Counted from the first letter of the stretch, positions 33,770 through 44,153 are shown. The stretch: DNA of 64,000 bases from Bradyrhizobiaceae bacterium Ga0074131 (GCA_001464035.1 LNEC01000022.1:186001-250000), one strand, 5' to 3'. Numbers and translations: made by a program. The notes: generated by a model from the letters alone, not told the origin.

Positions 33770-34090
33770 CTAGCCGAGGCGGCGGCGTACCTCGTCGCGC
33801 ATCTGTTCGCGAAAGGCTTCGCGGCGTGCCGGTCTCTCACTCTCGGCGACATCGTGCCGGTCGAAGATGTTGAAGTTTTCGAGGATCGGGTGACGATCGC
33901 TCGCCATCGCCAGGATGCGGAGCTGTTCGGCGACGGGTTTGCTGGGACCGGTGACTTCCCATCGGCGAATGATGTTGGCGTCTGCGTCCGGCCCGAAACC
34001 GCAAAGCCTGGCCATATCGGCGGCCGACAGCGGCCTGCCGATGGCGTCACCAATATCCTGGCGAAGCCGCTTTAGTTCATGGCCGGTCAT
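33770..34090 (-). CDS. Small HTH-like DNA-binding protein
   Basis: This 106-residue protein has an N-terminal helix-turn-helix-like segment (LKRLRQDIGDAI, LSAADMARLCGFGPDADANIIRRWEVTG) resembling XRE-type domains of bradyrhizobial regulators. The C-terminus is charged and rich in arginine (RREAFREQMRDEVRRRLG). No partner toxin is encoded next to it. Function as a transcription factor is a guess from the fold. The gene lies next to tRNA-Thr on the same strand. Confidence 0.6.
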   Translation of the reverse strand: MTGHELKRLRQDIGDAIGRPLSAADMARLCGFGPDADANIIRRWEVTGPSKPVAEQLRILAMASDRHPILENFNIFDRHDVAESERPARREAFREQMRDEVRRRLG

Positions 34091-34269
34091 GGTCGCGAAT
34101 CATCCGTCAGGCGCTGCATCCGAAGGATCTGATCATCGGCATCGTGGCGTGATTGCGGTGCGTTATGATTCGAGGCGATTCGTCCGCCGATTCCGAGCGG
34201 TCGCGCATCCAAAAGGGTCATGACCGCAAACGGCGGACCGTAGGCGCTGAGCTGAAACACTCAGGGAAC

Positions 34270-34344
34270 TGGTGCTGCCAGACAGGATTGAACTGTCGAC
34301 CTCTCCATTACCAATGGAGTGCTCTACCACTGAGCTACGGCAGC
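34270..34344 (-). tRNA. tRNA-Thr (anticodon GGT)
   Basis: Read on the minus strand it forms a full cloverleaf: acceptor GCTGCCG paired with TGGCAGC, D-arm AGCTCAGTGGTAGAGCA, anticodon stem CTCCA / TGGAG around loop TTGGTAA, T-arm with GTTCAATCC, and encoded CCA at the 3' end (34270-34272). The anticodon GGT reads ACC and ACU. Confidence 0.97.
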
Positions 34345-34570
34345 ATGCCCCGGATGCAGAATCGGCCCAAAGGGCCTCTACAGAGCGGGCCGATCCTTGC
34401 CACAAGCCCCCCGCATGCGCAAGCGCGGGTGGAGGCTGCAGGCCTTCCAAGCGGCCGAAAAGAGCGCTGGATACCCGTACCGGCCGGGAAAATTCCCGCG
34501 CGTGGCGTGCGGCCGGTCTATTATCCGGCGCAGGCGCTTGTGAAGCCTCATTCATTCGAACAGGCCCAGG

Positions 34571-34765
34571 ATGACGGACGATCAGGGTAAAGGCGAAGGC
34601 CAGGCGGCGAAAAACCCGCGGCAGGACCGGTTGAAGCTGGCGCTGCGTGAAAATCTCAAGCGACGGAAGTCGCAGGCGAGGGGACGCGGCGGCGAGGCCG
34701 CCACGCCTCGCGATGCTGCCGGCGCCTCCCTACATGACATCGGCGGAAAGGAACCGGGCGAATAG
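34571..34765 (+). CDS. Small basic conserved protein
   Basis: This 64-residue hydrophilic protein has the central segment PRQDRLKLALRENLKRRKSQARGR, followed by a tail with SLHDIGG. I recall the same segment in small bradyrhizobial proteins of unknown function. It has no membrane segment and is rich in charged residues, so it is probably disordered outside the helix. Ribosome-binding site is weak. It lies upstream of the cyclic-nucleotide-binding flavoprotein gene by 68 bases. Confidence 0.6.
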   Translation: MTDDQGKGEGQAAKNPRQDRLKLALRENLKRRKSQARGRGGEAATPRDAAGASLHDIGGKEPGE

Positions 34766-34833
34766 CCCGACGGCCCGGAATTTGCTCGTCCGCACCGCGG
34801 CTGGTTCTGGTTTGCAAGCGATGTGAGACCGAG

Positions 34834-36546
34834 ATGGCATTAGATTCTTCGACCGGAAATAACGCGATCACCCCGTCGGCGTCCGCTGCGTTTCCCCGTT
34901 ACGAGCAGACCTTTCCGGTGCTGACGCCGCGCGAAATCTTGCGGATACGCCGTTTCGGCGAGGTCAGGACCTACCAGTCGGGTGAGACGTTGTTCGAGAC
35001 CGGCAAGCCCGGTCCCGGCATGTTCGTCATCCTGTCCGGCCAGGTTGCCATCACCCAGCGCGATGGCTTCGGCCGCATCACGCCTGTCGTCGATCAGGGA
35101 CCGGGTCAGTTCCTCGCCGAAATCGGCCAGCTCTCCGGTCGCGTCGCGCTGGTCGACGGCCATGCCGAGGGCGATGTCGAAACGCTTTTGATCCCGCCGG
35201 AGCAATTGCGGGCGCTGCTGGTCGCCGAAGCCGAACTCGGCGAGCGCATCATGCGCGCGCTGATACTGCGCCGGGTCAGCCTGATCCAGGGCGGCGCCGG
35301 CGGCCCGGTGCTGATCGGCGCCCACACGCTTGGCGACATGGCGCGGCTGCAGAATTTCCTTGCGCGCAACGGCCAGCCCTACCATGTGCTCGATCCCGCC
35401 ACCGACAAGGACGCCACAGACCTCGTCGCACGCTATTCGGCCTCGCGGGACGATCTGCCGCTGGTGGTGTGTCCCGACGGCACGGTGCTGCGCAACCCCA
35501 CCGAGACCCAACTTGCCTATGCGGTCGGCATGCTCGGCGGCCATTCTTCCGAGAAGCTATACGACGTCGCGGTGGTCGGCGGCGGACCGGCCGGACTGGC
35601 CACCGCAGTTTACGCGGCGTCCGAAGGTCTGTCGGTGGCGGTGCTCGACGCCCGTGCGTTCGGCGGTCAGGCCGGCGCCAGCGCCCGAATCGAGAACTAT
35701 CTCGGATTCCCCACCGGTATTTCCGGCATGGCGCTGGCCGGCCGGGCTTTCAGCCAGGCGCAGAAATTCGGCGCCGAAATGCTGATTCCGGTCGCGGCGA
35801 AATCGCTGGATTGCTCCCGGAGCGACGGCGCCTTTGCGCTGGCGACCGAGTGCGGACAATTGCTGCGCGCCAAATCGGTCGTGGTGGCGAGTGGCGCACG
35901 TTACCGCCGGCCCGACATCGCCAACCTTGCCGGCTTCGAAGGCCGCGGCGTCTGGTACTGGGCTTCGCCGATCGAGGCGCGGCTGTGCGCGGACCAGGAG
36001 ATCGCGCTGGTCGGCGGCGGCAACTCCGCGGGGCAGGCCGCGGTGTTTCTGTCGAGCCATGCCCGCAAGGTGCACATGGTGATCCGCGGCGGCGGCCTCG
36101 GCGCCAGCATGTCGCGCTATCTGATCGAGCGGATCGAGGCCACGCCCAATATCGAACTGCTGTTCAATACCGAAGTGGTCGGGCTCGACGGCAACGAGGA
36201 AGGATCGCTCGCACGGGTGCGCTGGCGCAGCCGCCTCGGCGGCGACGAAATCGTCGTCGATATTCACAACCTGTTCCTGTTCGTCGGCGCCGATCCCGCC
36301 ACCGACTGGCTCGACGGCTGCGGCGTCATGATGGATCGCGGCGGGTTTGTCGTCACCGGCGCGCGGTGCGGCACGGACAAGGGACAGCCGGCATCGGCGC
36401 TGGAGACTTCGGTGCCCGGTGTGTTCGCTGTCGGCGATGTGCGTTCTGGATCGGTCAAGCGGGTCGGCGGCGCGATCGGCGAGGGCGCCCAAGTGGTGGC
36501 GGCACTGCACGGTTTTCTTGACGACGCGGCGAAACCGGCGGCCTAA
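34834..36546 (+). CDS. Cyclic nucleotide-binding domain / thioredoxin reductase-like flavoprotein
   Basis: This 570-residue protein begins with a cNMP-binding (CAP effector-like) domain at about residues 20-150 (LFETGKPGPGMFVILSGQV), then a spacer, then a thioredoxin-reductase-like module from about residue 245. FAD-binding GGGPAGLATAVYAASEG and NADPH-binding VGGGNSAGQAAVFLSSHARK motifs are intact, and the FAD-binding C-terminal TSVPGVFAVGDVRSGS is present. The CxxC redox pair of true thioredoxin reductases is absent: the equivalent segment reads YWASPIEARLCADQE. It may therefore reduce something other than a disulfide, under nucleotide control. It is probably first in a run with the EthD gene 49 bases downstream. 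Confidence 0.87.
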   Translation: MALDSSTGNNAITPSASAAFPRYEQTFPVLTPREILRIRRFGEVRTYQSGETLFETGKPGPGMFVILSGQVAITQRDGFGRITPVVDQGPGQFLAEIGQLSGRVALVDGHAEGDVETLLIPPEQLRALLVAEAELGERIMRALILRRVSLIQGGAGGPVLIGAHTLGDMARLQNFLARNGQPYHVLDPATDKDATDLVARYSASRDDLPLVVCPDGTVLRNPTETQLAYAVGMLGGHSSEKLYDVAVVGGGPAGLATAVYAASEGLSVAVLDARAFGGQAGASARIENYLGFPTGISGMALAGRAFSQAQKFGAEMLIPVAAKSLDCSRSDGAFALATECGQLLRAKSVVVASGARYRRPDIANLAGFEGRGVWYWASPIEARLCADQEIALVGGGNSAGQAAVFLSSHARKVHMVIRGGGLGASMSRYLIERIEATPNIELLFNTEVVGLDGNEEGSLARVRWRSRLGGDEIVVDIHNLFLFVGADPATDWLDGCGVMMDRGGFVVTGARCGTDKGQPASALETSVPGVFAVGDVRSGSVKRVGGAIGEGAQVVAALHGFLDDAAKPAA

Positions 36547-36595
36547 TGTGGCCTCATCTGGAGATGCCGGCACGCCGGCGCAGCGGAGGAACGTC

Positions 36596-36904
36596 ATGGC
36601 CGATCTCGTCGTACTCTACAAAACCCCGAAGGACCCCGCGGCTTTCGACAAGTATTATGTTGAGACTCACATCCCCCTCGCCAAGAAGCTGCCGGGCCTT
36701 CGCCAGTACAAGGTCAGCAAAGGTCCGGTTGCGACGCCCGGCGGCCCCTCCGGTTTTCATCTGATTGCGACGCTGAGCTTCGACAATATGGCGGCTATCG
36801 GGGCGGCATTCGCCAGCCCGGAAGGTAAGACCACCGCGGCGGATGTGCCGAACTTTGCGAGCGGCGGCGTCGAGATGCACTTCTCCGAGACCGCCGAGGT
36901 ATGA
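36596..36904 (+). CDS. EthD family protein
   Basis: This 102-residue protein of the EthD/ferredoxin-like dimeric alpha-beta barrel fold starts MADLVVLYKTPKDPAAFDKYY and has the family's HIPLAKKLPGLRQYKV segment. EthD proteins often accompany oxygenases or act as small isomerases, but no such enzyme is nearby. GCGGAGGAACGTC precedes the ATG, which fixes the start. It follows the flavoprotein gene by 49 bases and may be cotranscribed with it. Confidence 0.85.
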   Translation: MADLVVLYKTPKDPAAFDKYYVETHIPLAKKLPGLRQYKVSKGPVATPGGPSGFHLIATLSFDNMAAIGAAFASPEGKTTAADVPNFASGGVEMHFSETAEV

Positions 36905-37171
36905 GGTAAGGGGCTGCAGCGATATCGACGGCATCCAGAGCGCGGACCGATCCCGCGCTATTACTGAAGGGAGCGGCTGACCGGATGTCTCTCGCCGGAG
37001 GGCTGCAATGAGATTGCCGCAGTTTGCGACGGCCTTGCAACAATTTTGGGCAGCGCACGGTTTTCTGGATCGTCACTGCATGGCTGAGTTGCCGCCGGGC
37101 ACGCCGGGCTCATGTGGCAATTTGCGATCCCGGATCGTAGCATCCTCCCGCCTTGAGAGGGGGATCCCAGC

Positions 37172-37684
37172 ATGATCTTTGGTATGAGCTTATCGACGTT
37201 CGTCACCGTGCACGTCGTCATCAGCCTGATCGGCATCGTGGCCGGCATTGTCGTAATGTTCGGGATGCTCGGCTCCAACCGGATGCCGGGCCTGACCGCG
37301 ATATTCCTGCCGTTCACTATCCTGACCAGCGCCACGGGTTTTGTGATTCCGCCGCTGCTGTCCGAGAAGCTGCTGCCATCGCATCTGTTTGGCATTCTCT
37401 CTCTGGGGCTGCTGGCGATCGCCTGTTTCGCGCTTTACGGCAAGAAACTTTCCGGCGCGTGGCGCTGGATCTATGTGGTGACGGCGCTGATCTCGCTTTA
37501 TCTGAACGTGTTCGTGCTTGTGATTCAGAGTTTCCTGAAGGTGCCGGCGCTGCACGCGCTGGCGCCGAGCGTGCCGCCGGCCGAGCCGCCGTTCGCCATC
37601 GCCCAGGGCATCGTGCTGGTGTTCTTCGTCGTCGTCATCATCGGTGCGGTCAGGCGATATCGGCCGATGCCGGTATTCGGCTGA
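37172..37684 (+). CDS. Multi-spanning membrane protein of unknown function
   Basis: This 170-residue protein has about five hydrophobic segments, beginning with SLSTFVTVHVVISLIGIVAGIVVMFGML. The segment WRWIYVVTALISLYLNVFVLVIQSF and a C-terminal span (GIVLVFFVVVIIGAV) complete it. I do not recognise a named family, though proteins like this occur in many bradyrhizobia. It follows the EthD gene after 267 bases without a clear gene. Confidence 0.72.
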   Translation: MIFGMSLSTFVTVHVVISLIGIVAGIVVMFGMLGSNRMPGLTAIFLPFTILTSATGFVIPPLLSEKLLPSHLFGILSLGLLAIACFALYGKKLSGAWRWIYVVTALISLYLNVFVLVIQSFLKVPALHALAPSVPPAEPPFAIAQGIVLVFFVVVIIGAVRRYRPMPVFG

Positions 37685-37806
37685 TTGCCGCCGCGCCGTC
37701 ATTGCCAGCGCAGCGAAGCTGGTTGCTTCGTCGCAAGTGCTCTCAATGATGAGGAGAGAGTCGAATTCTATGACTGCATTGCCGAACAGTTCCGACAGGA
37801 GTTCCC

Positions 37807-38631
37807 ATGCCAACCATCAACACCAAGGACGGCGCCGAGATCTACTACAAGGACTGGGGTACCGGTCAGCCCATCGTATTCAGCCACGGCTGGCCGCTGT
37901 CGGCCGATGACTGGGACGCGCAGATGCTGTTTTTTCTCAACCACGGCTACCGGGTCATCGCCCATGACCGCCGCGGCCACGGCCGGTCCAGCCAGACCGG
38001 CGACGGCCATGACATGGACCACTATGCCGACGACCTCGCGGCGCTGACGGCGCATCTCGATCTGAAGCGCGCCATTCACGTCGGCCACTCCACCGGCGGC
38101 GGCGAGGTGGTGCATTATCTGGGACGGCACGGCGAGAGCCGGGTGGCGAAGGCGGCCATCATCAGCGCGGTGCCGCCGCTGATGATGAAGACGCCGGGCA
38201 ATCCCGGCGGCCTGCCCAAGGATGTCTTTGACGGCTTGCAGGCGGCGCTTGCCGCCAACCGCTCGGTATTCTATCGCGATCTTCCGGCGGGTCCGTTCTA
38301 TGGCTACAACCGGCCGGGAGCGAAACCTTCGGAAGCCATCATCGAGAATTGGTGGCGCCAGGGCATGATGGGCGGCGCCAAGGCGCATTACGACGGCATC
38401 GTCGCCTTCTCACAGACCGATTTCACCGACGACCTCGAGAAGATCACCGTGCCCGTGCTGGTGATGCATGGCGACGACGATCAGATCGTTCCCTACGCGG
38501 GCTCCGCGCCATTGTCGGCCAAGCTGTTGCAAAACGGCACGCTGAAGACCTACAAGGGCTTTCCGCACGGCATGCTCACCACGGAAGCGGCTACCATCAA
38601 CGCCGACCTGCTGGCGTTCATCAGGGGATGA
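37807..38631 (+). CDS. Alpha/beta hydrolase, chloroperoxidase-like
   Basis: This 274-residue protein fits the non-heme chloroperoxidase / esterase branch of the alpha/beta hydrolases. The nucleophile serine is in VGHSTGGGE, the acid residue in HGDDDQIVP, and the histidine in FPHGM. The oxyanion-region HGWPLSADDW and the DRRGHGRS motif are also typical. It is cytosolic. Natural substrates of this group are usually unknown. Its last codons overlap the next start (ATGA at 38628-38631), so the two are translationally coupled. Confidence 0.9.
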   Translation: MPTINTKDGAEIYYKDWGTGQPIVFSHGWPLSADDWDAQMLFFLNHGYRVIAHDRRGHGRSSQTGDGHDMDHYADDLAALTAHLDLKRAIHVGHSTGGGEVVHYLGRHGESRVAKAAIISAVPPLMMKTPGNPGGLPKDVFDGLQAALAANRSVFYRDLPAGPFYGYNRPGAKPSEAIIENWWRQGMMGGAKAHYDGIVAFSQTDFTDDLEKITVPVLVMHGDDDQIVPYAGSAPLSAKLLQNGTLKTYKGFPHGMLTTEAATINADLLAFIRG

Positions 38632-39314
38632 ACGCAGTTCACCCGGGCATGAAAGTCATCCTGTTCGGCGCCACCGGCATGGTCGGGCAGGGCGTGCTGC
38701 GCGAATGCCTGATCGATCCCGGCGTCGAACGCGTGCTCGCGGTTGTGCGCAGCCCGACCGGCGGGCAACACGCCAAACTGCGCGAAATCGTCCACGGCGA
38801 TTTCACGGATTTCGCCGCGATCGAATCCCAGCTCACCGGATATCACGCCTGTTTCTTCTGTCTCGGCGTCTCTTCGCTCGGCATGGACGCCGAACGCTAC
38901 CGGCATCTGACCTACGATATCACGATGGCCGCGGCGACCACGCTCGCCAGACTCAATCCCGCTATGGTGTTCACCTATGTCACCGGCCGCGGCACCGACT
39001 CCACCGAGCAGGGCAGCCGGATGTGGGCGCGAGTCAAGGGCAAGACCGAGAACGACCTGCTCAAGCTGCCGTTCAAGGCGGCCTACATGTTTCGCCCCGC
39101 CGGCATCCAGCCGCTGCATGGCGTGCGATCGAAGACCGGCTGGGTTCAGGCGATCTATGTCGTGGCCGCGCCGCTGTTGTCCTGGCTCACGCGCATCGCG
39201 CCGGGCTACATGACCACGTCCGAGCAGCTCGGCCGCGCCATGATCAAGGTCGCGCGCGACGGTTATGCAAAACCGGTGCTGGAGAGTGAGGATATCAATC
39301 GGATCAAGGGGTAA
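38628..39314 (+). CDS. NAD(P)-binding short-chain/epimerase-like protein
   Basis: This 228-residue protein has an N-terminal Rossmann motif GATGMVGQGVLREC at about residue 13 and resembles the atypical SDR group used for NAD(P)-dependent epimerases and NmrA-like proteins. The tyrosine-lysine pair of classical SDRs is not evident. The start overlaps the hydrolase stop; an ATG eight codons later is an alternative. It ends at a hairpin that lies between this gene and the convergent ABC transporter. Confidence 0.8.
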   Translation: MNAVHPGMKVILFGATGMVGQGVLRECLIDPGVERVLAVVRSPTGGQHAKLREIVHGDFTDFAAIESQLTGYHACFFCLGVSSLGMDAERYRHLTYDITMAAATTLARLNPAMVFTYVTGRGTDSTEQGSRMWARVKGKTENDLLKLPFKAAYMFRPAGIQPLHGVRSKTGWVQAIYVVAAPLLSWLTRIAPGYMTTSEQLGRAMIKVARDGYAKPVLESEDINRIKG

Positions 39315-39327
39315 AGGCAAACATCCT

Positions 39328-39355
39328 CGTCGTCCCTGCGCACGCCGGGACGACG
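39328..39355. terminator. Bidirectional hairpin between convergent genes
   Basis: The perfect 9-bp stem CGTCGTCCC / GGGACGACG encloses a 10-base loop between the stop codons of the SDR-like gene and the ABC ATPase gene. No T-tract follows, so it may be a repeat palindrome rather than an intrinsic terminator. Confidence 0.5.
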
Positions 39356-39376
39356 TGTCGTGACACACGTGCTTCC

Positions 39377-40138
39377 TCACCCCGGAACAAACGCCGTTCC
39401 GCTCGCATCGGTGATCATATGCACCGGCGCGCCATACAGCGCTTCCAGCCGTTCCCGCGTCAGAATTTCCTGCACCGGTCCCTCGGCAATACGCTCGCCG
39501 CCGCGCAGCAGATAGGCGCGGTCGGCGGCGCGCAGCGCATGGTTGGGATCGTGGGTGGTGAACAGCACGCCGAGGCCGGAAGCGGCCAGCGCGCGGATCT
39601 CGCGCATCACCTTGCCCTGGTTGCCGAAGTCGAGATTGGCGGTCGGCTCGTCCAGCACGATGAACTGCGGCTCCTGCGCCAGCGCGCGCGCCAGCAGCAC
39701 GAGCTGCCGCTCGCCGCCCGAGATCATGGTGTAGGGCCGTTGCGCCAGCGCCGCGATCCCCAGCCGGTCCAGCATCTGGGCTGCGACCCTGCGGTCATCG
39801 GAGGTCGGCCGGGCGAACAGGTCGCCATGCGCGGTGCGGCCCATCAGCACCACCGCTTCCACCGAAAATGCAAAGGTCGCGACATGGGTCTGCGGCACAT
39901 AGGCGATCAGCCGCGCCCGTTCCCGAACGGTGCGGGACGACAGCGCCGCGCCGCCGAGCCGCACCTCGCCCGCTCTCGGGGCGAGCAGCCCGAGCAGCGT
40001 CTTGAGCAGAGTGGTCTTGCCGCCGCCGTTGGGTCCGAGCAGCGCCAGCACCTCGCCGTTCGCGAGTTGGACGTCGAGGCCGCTGCCGACCACGCGGTCC
40101 TGGTAGCCGATGCTGAGCTGGCGGCCCTCGAGAATCAT
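39377..40138 (-). CDS. ABC transporter ATP-binding protein, FecE type
   Basis: This 253-residue ATPase has Walker A GPNGGGKTTL (about residue 36), signature SGGERQLVLLARAL, Walker B FIVLDEPT and the switch histidine in TTHDPNHAL. It belongs to the family that energises iron, cobalamin or related chelate uptake. It overlaps the permease gene by four bases (ATGA). No TonB-dependent receptor is encoded in the window. Confidence 0.9.
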   Translation of the reverse strand: MILEGRQLSIGYQDRVVGSGLDVQLANGEVLALLGPNGGGKTTLLKTLLGLLAPRAGEVRLGGAALSSRTVRERARLIAYVPQTHVATFAFSVEAVVLMGRTAHGDLFARPTSDDRRVAAQMLDRLGIAALAQRPYTMISGGERQLVLLARALAQEPQFIVLDEPTANLDFGNQGKVMREIRALAASGLGVLFTTHDPNHALRAADRAYLLRGGERIAEGPVQEILTRERLEALYGAPVHMITDASGTAFVPG

Positions 40139-41154
40139 GACCAGTTCTTTTGCACGCTGGCGAGCAGCCAGATGAAGAAGGGCGTGCCGATCACGGCGGT
40201 GAGAATACCGAGCGGGATTTCGACCTGCGCCATGGTGCGCGCCAGCGTATCGATCAGCAGCAGATAGCCGCCGCCGAGGATCGCCGCGGCCGGCAGAAGC
40301 CGCGCGAAATCGGGGCCGACCAATGACCTTGCCAGATGCGGCACCACCAGCCCCACCCAACCGATGATCCCGGCGGTGGCGACGCTGGCGGAGGTCACCA
40401 GCGTCGCCGCGGCAACGATGGCGATGCGCAGCGGACCGGTGGCGACGCCGAGCGCGCGCGCCTCCTCTTCCGGCAGCGACATCACGTTCATGCGCCATCG
40501 CAAGGCGATCAGCACGGCCGCACCTGCCGCGACCGGGCCGAACAGCGGAAGCAGGTCCGAGGTCCCGGTCGCCGACAGGCTGCCCAGCAGCCAGAACGTC
40601 ATGGCCGGCAACTGGTTGTAGGGATCGGCGAGATATTTCACGAGGCCGACGCCGGCGCCGAACAGCGATCCCACCACCACGCCAGTCAATACCAGTACCA
40701 GGATCGGATCGCGCGACCGCACCGAGGCGCCGATCGCATAGACGACCCCGACCGCGATCAGCCCGCCGAGGAAGGCGATCGCCTGGATCGCGAACACGCT
40801 GAACGAAAGATAGATGCCGATCACGGCGCCGAGCGCCGCCCCCGACGATGCCCCGAGAATGTCGGGAGAGACCAGCGGATTGCGAAACAGCCCCTGAAAC
40901 GCGGTGCCGGCGACCGCGAGCGCCGCGCCGACCAGCATCGCTGCGATCACGCGCGGCCCGCGAACCTGCCATATGACGCTCTCGACCGCGGGGGCCACGT
41001 CGGGACGGTGGCCGGCCGCCTTGGCATAGAGAACACTGAACAGGTCGCCGAGGCTCACCGGATAGCGGCCGACGGTGAGAGCCAGCAACAGGCCTGCGAT
41101 CAGCACCGCGACGGCGATGGCAAATCCGGGCACGGCGGATCGGGTGTGATTCAT
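40135..41154 (-). CDS. FecCD family ABC permease
   Basis: This 339-residue permease has nine to ten membrane helices and belongs to the FecCD/BtuC family. The segment NPLVSPDILGASSGAALGAVIG and the cytoplasmic coupling loop GVATGPLRIA fit the family. It is the only permease of the set, so it must form a homodimer like BtuC. It is flanked by the ATPase gene (overlap) and the binding protein gene (13 bases). The start at 41154 replaces a longer in-frame reading. Confidence 0.9.
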   Translation of the reverse strand: MNHTRSAVPGFAIAVAVLIAGLLLALTVGRYPVSLGDLFSVLYAKAAGHRPDVAPAVESVIWQVRGPRVIAAMLVGAALAVAGTAFQGLFRNPLVSPDILGASSGAALGAVIGIYLSFSVFAIQAIAFLGGLIAVGVVYAIGASVRSRDPILVLVLTGVVVGSLFGAGVGLVKYLADPYNQLPAMTFWLLGSLSATGTSDLLPLFGPVAAGAAVLIALRWRMNVMSLPEEEARALGVATGPLRIAIVAAATLVTSASVATAGIIGWVGLVVPHLARSLVGPDFARLLPAAAILGGGYLLLIDTLARTMAQVEIPLGILTAVIGTPFFIWLLASVQKNWS

Positions 41155-41167
41155 GCGCAGAAGGCTA

Positions 41168-42241
41168 TCAATCCCGGCCCGCAAGTACATGGTCGATTCG
41201 CGCCGCCGACGGCGTGAGATGATAGAAGCGGGTATAAAAATCCCGTGTCAGCGCGCGCAAATCTTCCGGGAAACGTTCCGGATAGAGAATCTTGGCGAGC
41301 CACCACAGCCCGATCAGGCGGTTGACGCCTGGCGGAAAATCCACCCAGCCGAACGGCATCTTGGGCGACAGATGCACCCGGTTGTCGCGCACCGCCTTTA
41401 CCGAAGCCCAGGAGGGATCGCTGCGCACGGCGGCGGCGAACTCCTGATCGATGGTCACGATGACATCGGGATTCCACAGCAGGATTTGTTCGATAGACAC
41501 ATTGGCGAGCCCGCCCTGGGTTTCGCCGGCAACATTGCGGCCGAGCAGTTCGATGGTCTCGACATTGATCGAACCGCCGAGGCCGGTTGCGAGCCCGCGC
41601 GGCCCGCGCGCGTAATAGACCCGCGGCCGCGCGCCTGCTGCGAACGGCTCGATGCGGCCGAGGACGGTTTTCAGCGTATCCTCGGCGTAGCGAGCATGCT
41701 TCTCGGCATCGGCAGAGCGTCCGATCAATTCGCCGAGCGAACGGTAGGTTCTGGCTATCGCAGCGAAGCGCCCGTCCAGCAGCGCGTAGGGAATGCCGGT
41801 CTGTTCCTGCACCCGATCCGCCAATGAGACGAAGGTGGCGCTGGTCGATCCAATGTCGAGAATGAGATCGGGTCTCAGCGCCAGCACGGTCTCCAGGTTC
41901 GCGGTATTGCCGCGTCCGGTGATGCGCCCGACTTCCGGCCGCGTGCAGATCTCCGGCAGCATATAGACGCACTCTTCGGGCCGGTTGGCGCGCGGCCAGC
42001 CGATCAGCATCTCCGGCGCCAGCGTATAGAGCAGGATCGCCGCCGGCGGTCCGGCGGGAAACACCCGCGATACCTTTGCGGGGATCGGCACGGCACGCCC
42101 CGCCGCATCGTTCACGGTCGCCGCGGATGCGCGGCGCGGCGCGATCGAAGCCGCCGTCAGGCCTGCGATAAGGGTGCGGCGGTCGATCAATCGACGCCTG
42201 CCATCATGTCGTTGATCCTCATCAATATCTCCCCTTTCCAT
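41168..42241 (-). CDS. ABC transporter substrate-binding protein, FecB/MolA-like
   Basis: The mature protein (about 320 residues) belongs to the class III periplasmic binding proteins for iron chelates, cobalamin or oxyanions. The N-terminal region has a twin-arginine-like segment RRLIDRRTLIAGLTAA followed by an Ala-rich cleavage region. The motif PFGWVDFPPGVNRLIGLWWL near the C-terminus is the GW-D-PPS-NRLIG type also seen in MolA-like proteins, so molybdate or tungstate uptake is a possible alternative to iron. The start is uncertain: 42241 is chosen, but a TTG about 50 bases downstream is possible. Confidence 0.82.
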   Translation of the reverse strand: MERGDIDEDQRHDGRRRLIDRRTLIAGLTAASIAPRRASAATVNDAAGRAVPIPAKVSRVFPAGPPAAILLYTLAPEMLIGWPRANRPEECVYMLPEICTRPEVGRITGRGNTANLETVLALRPDLILDIGSTSATFVSLADRVQEQTGIPYALLDGRFAAIARTYRSLGELIGRSADAEKHARYAEDTLKTVLGRIEPFAAGARPRVYYARGPRGLATGLGGSINVETIELLGRNVAGETQGGLANVSIEQILLWNPDVIVTIDQEFAAAVRSDPSWASVKAVRDNRVHLSPKMPFGWVDFPPGVNRLIGLWWLAKILYPERFPEDLRALTRDFYTRFYHLTPSAARIDHVLAGRD

Positions 42242-42353
42242 TCCGGCAACGAATCCGGCGCCAACCCATCGAATAGCCGCAAATTTCAAAGCTTTTGCCA
42301 TCCGGGTCCCGTACGCCTTATACCTTCTGCCTGGCAAAAAGGCGGGATTTGGC

Positions 42354-43643
<1,290 letters not shown>

Positions 43644-43667
43644 TGCCGCGGATTATGCGAGCAGACT

Positions 43668-44153
43668 ATGCGCAATGACAATGATAAGGTGTCATCGGTG
43701 ACGGCCCAGCTCAAATTGATCGCGCTCGATGCCGACGACCTCGCGGTGATTTCGGCGCATGTGCAGGATGCCCGGGTGCAGACCTCGGACATCGTCTGGC
43801 GGCAGGGCGAAAAGCGGCTGGTGGTCGGCATGAGCCGGCTGGACTGGGAGCAGACGCTGGCGGGGGAGACCTCGCCGCGCCGTCTGATCGCGGCGCTGCG
43901 CTTCGACCGGGTGCTGTCCTGCAAATCGCGCAATATCGATCTGGAGGCGCCGCCGGCTGCCCTCGATCTGCTGGGAATCGAGTTCTATCCCGGTGAAGCT
44001 CCCGGCGGCAGCGCGGTGCTGCTGTTTGCCCAGGGCGGGGCGCTGCGGATCGACGTCGAATGCCTCGAATGCGAGCTGACCGACCTCGGCACTGACGATC
44101 TCGGTACCGCCGATCTCGGCGAAGGGGCCGAGTCCTCGGGGCGGGGCGCGTGA
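43668..44153 (+). CDS. DUF2948 family protein
   Basis: This 161-residue protein matches the DUF2948 family, always found after murA in this group. The characteristic segment LKLIALDADDLAVISAHVQDA is near the N-terminus and FLVGMSRLDWE-like VVGMSRLDWEQ in the middle. The C-terminus carries an unusual repeated DLG tract (TDLGTDDLGTADLGEG) that looks like a tail expansion and is not part of the family core. The function is unknown; the position suggests a link to cell envelope or histidine genes. Confidence 0.88.
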   Translation: MRNDNDKVSSVTAQLKLIALDADDLAVISAHVQDARVQTSDIVWRQGEKRLVVGMSRLDWEQTLAGETSPRRLIAALRFDRVLSCKSRNIDLEAPPAALDLLGIEFYPGEAPGGSAVLLFAQGGALRIDVECLECELTDLGTDDLGTADLGEGAESSGRGA

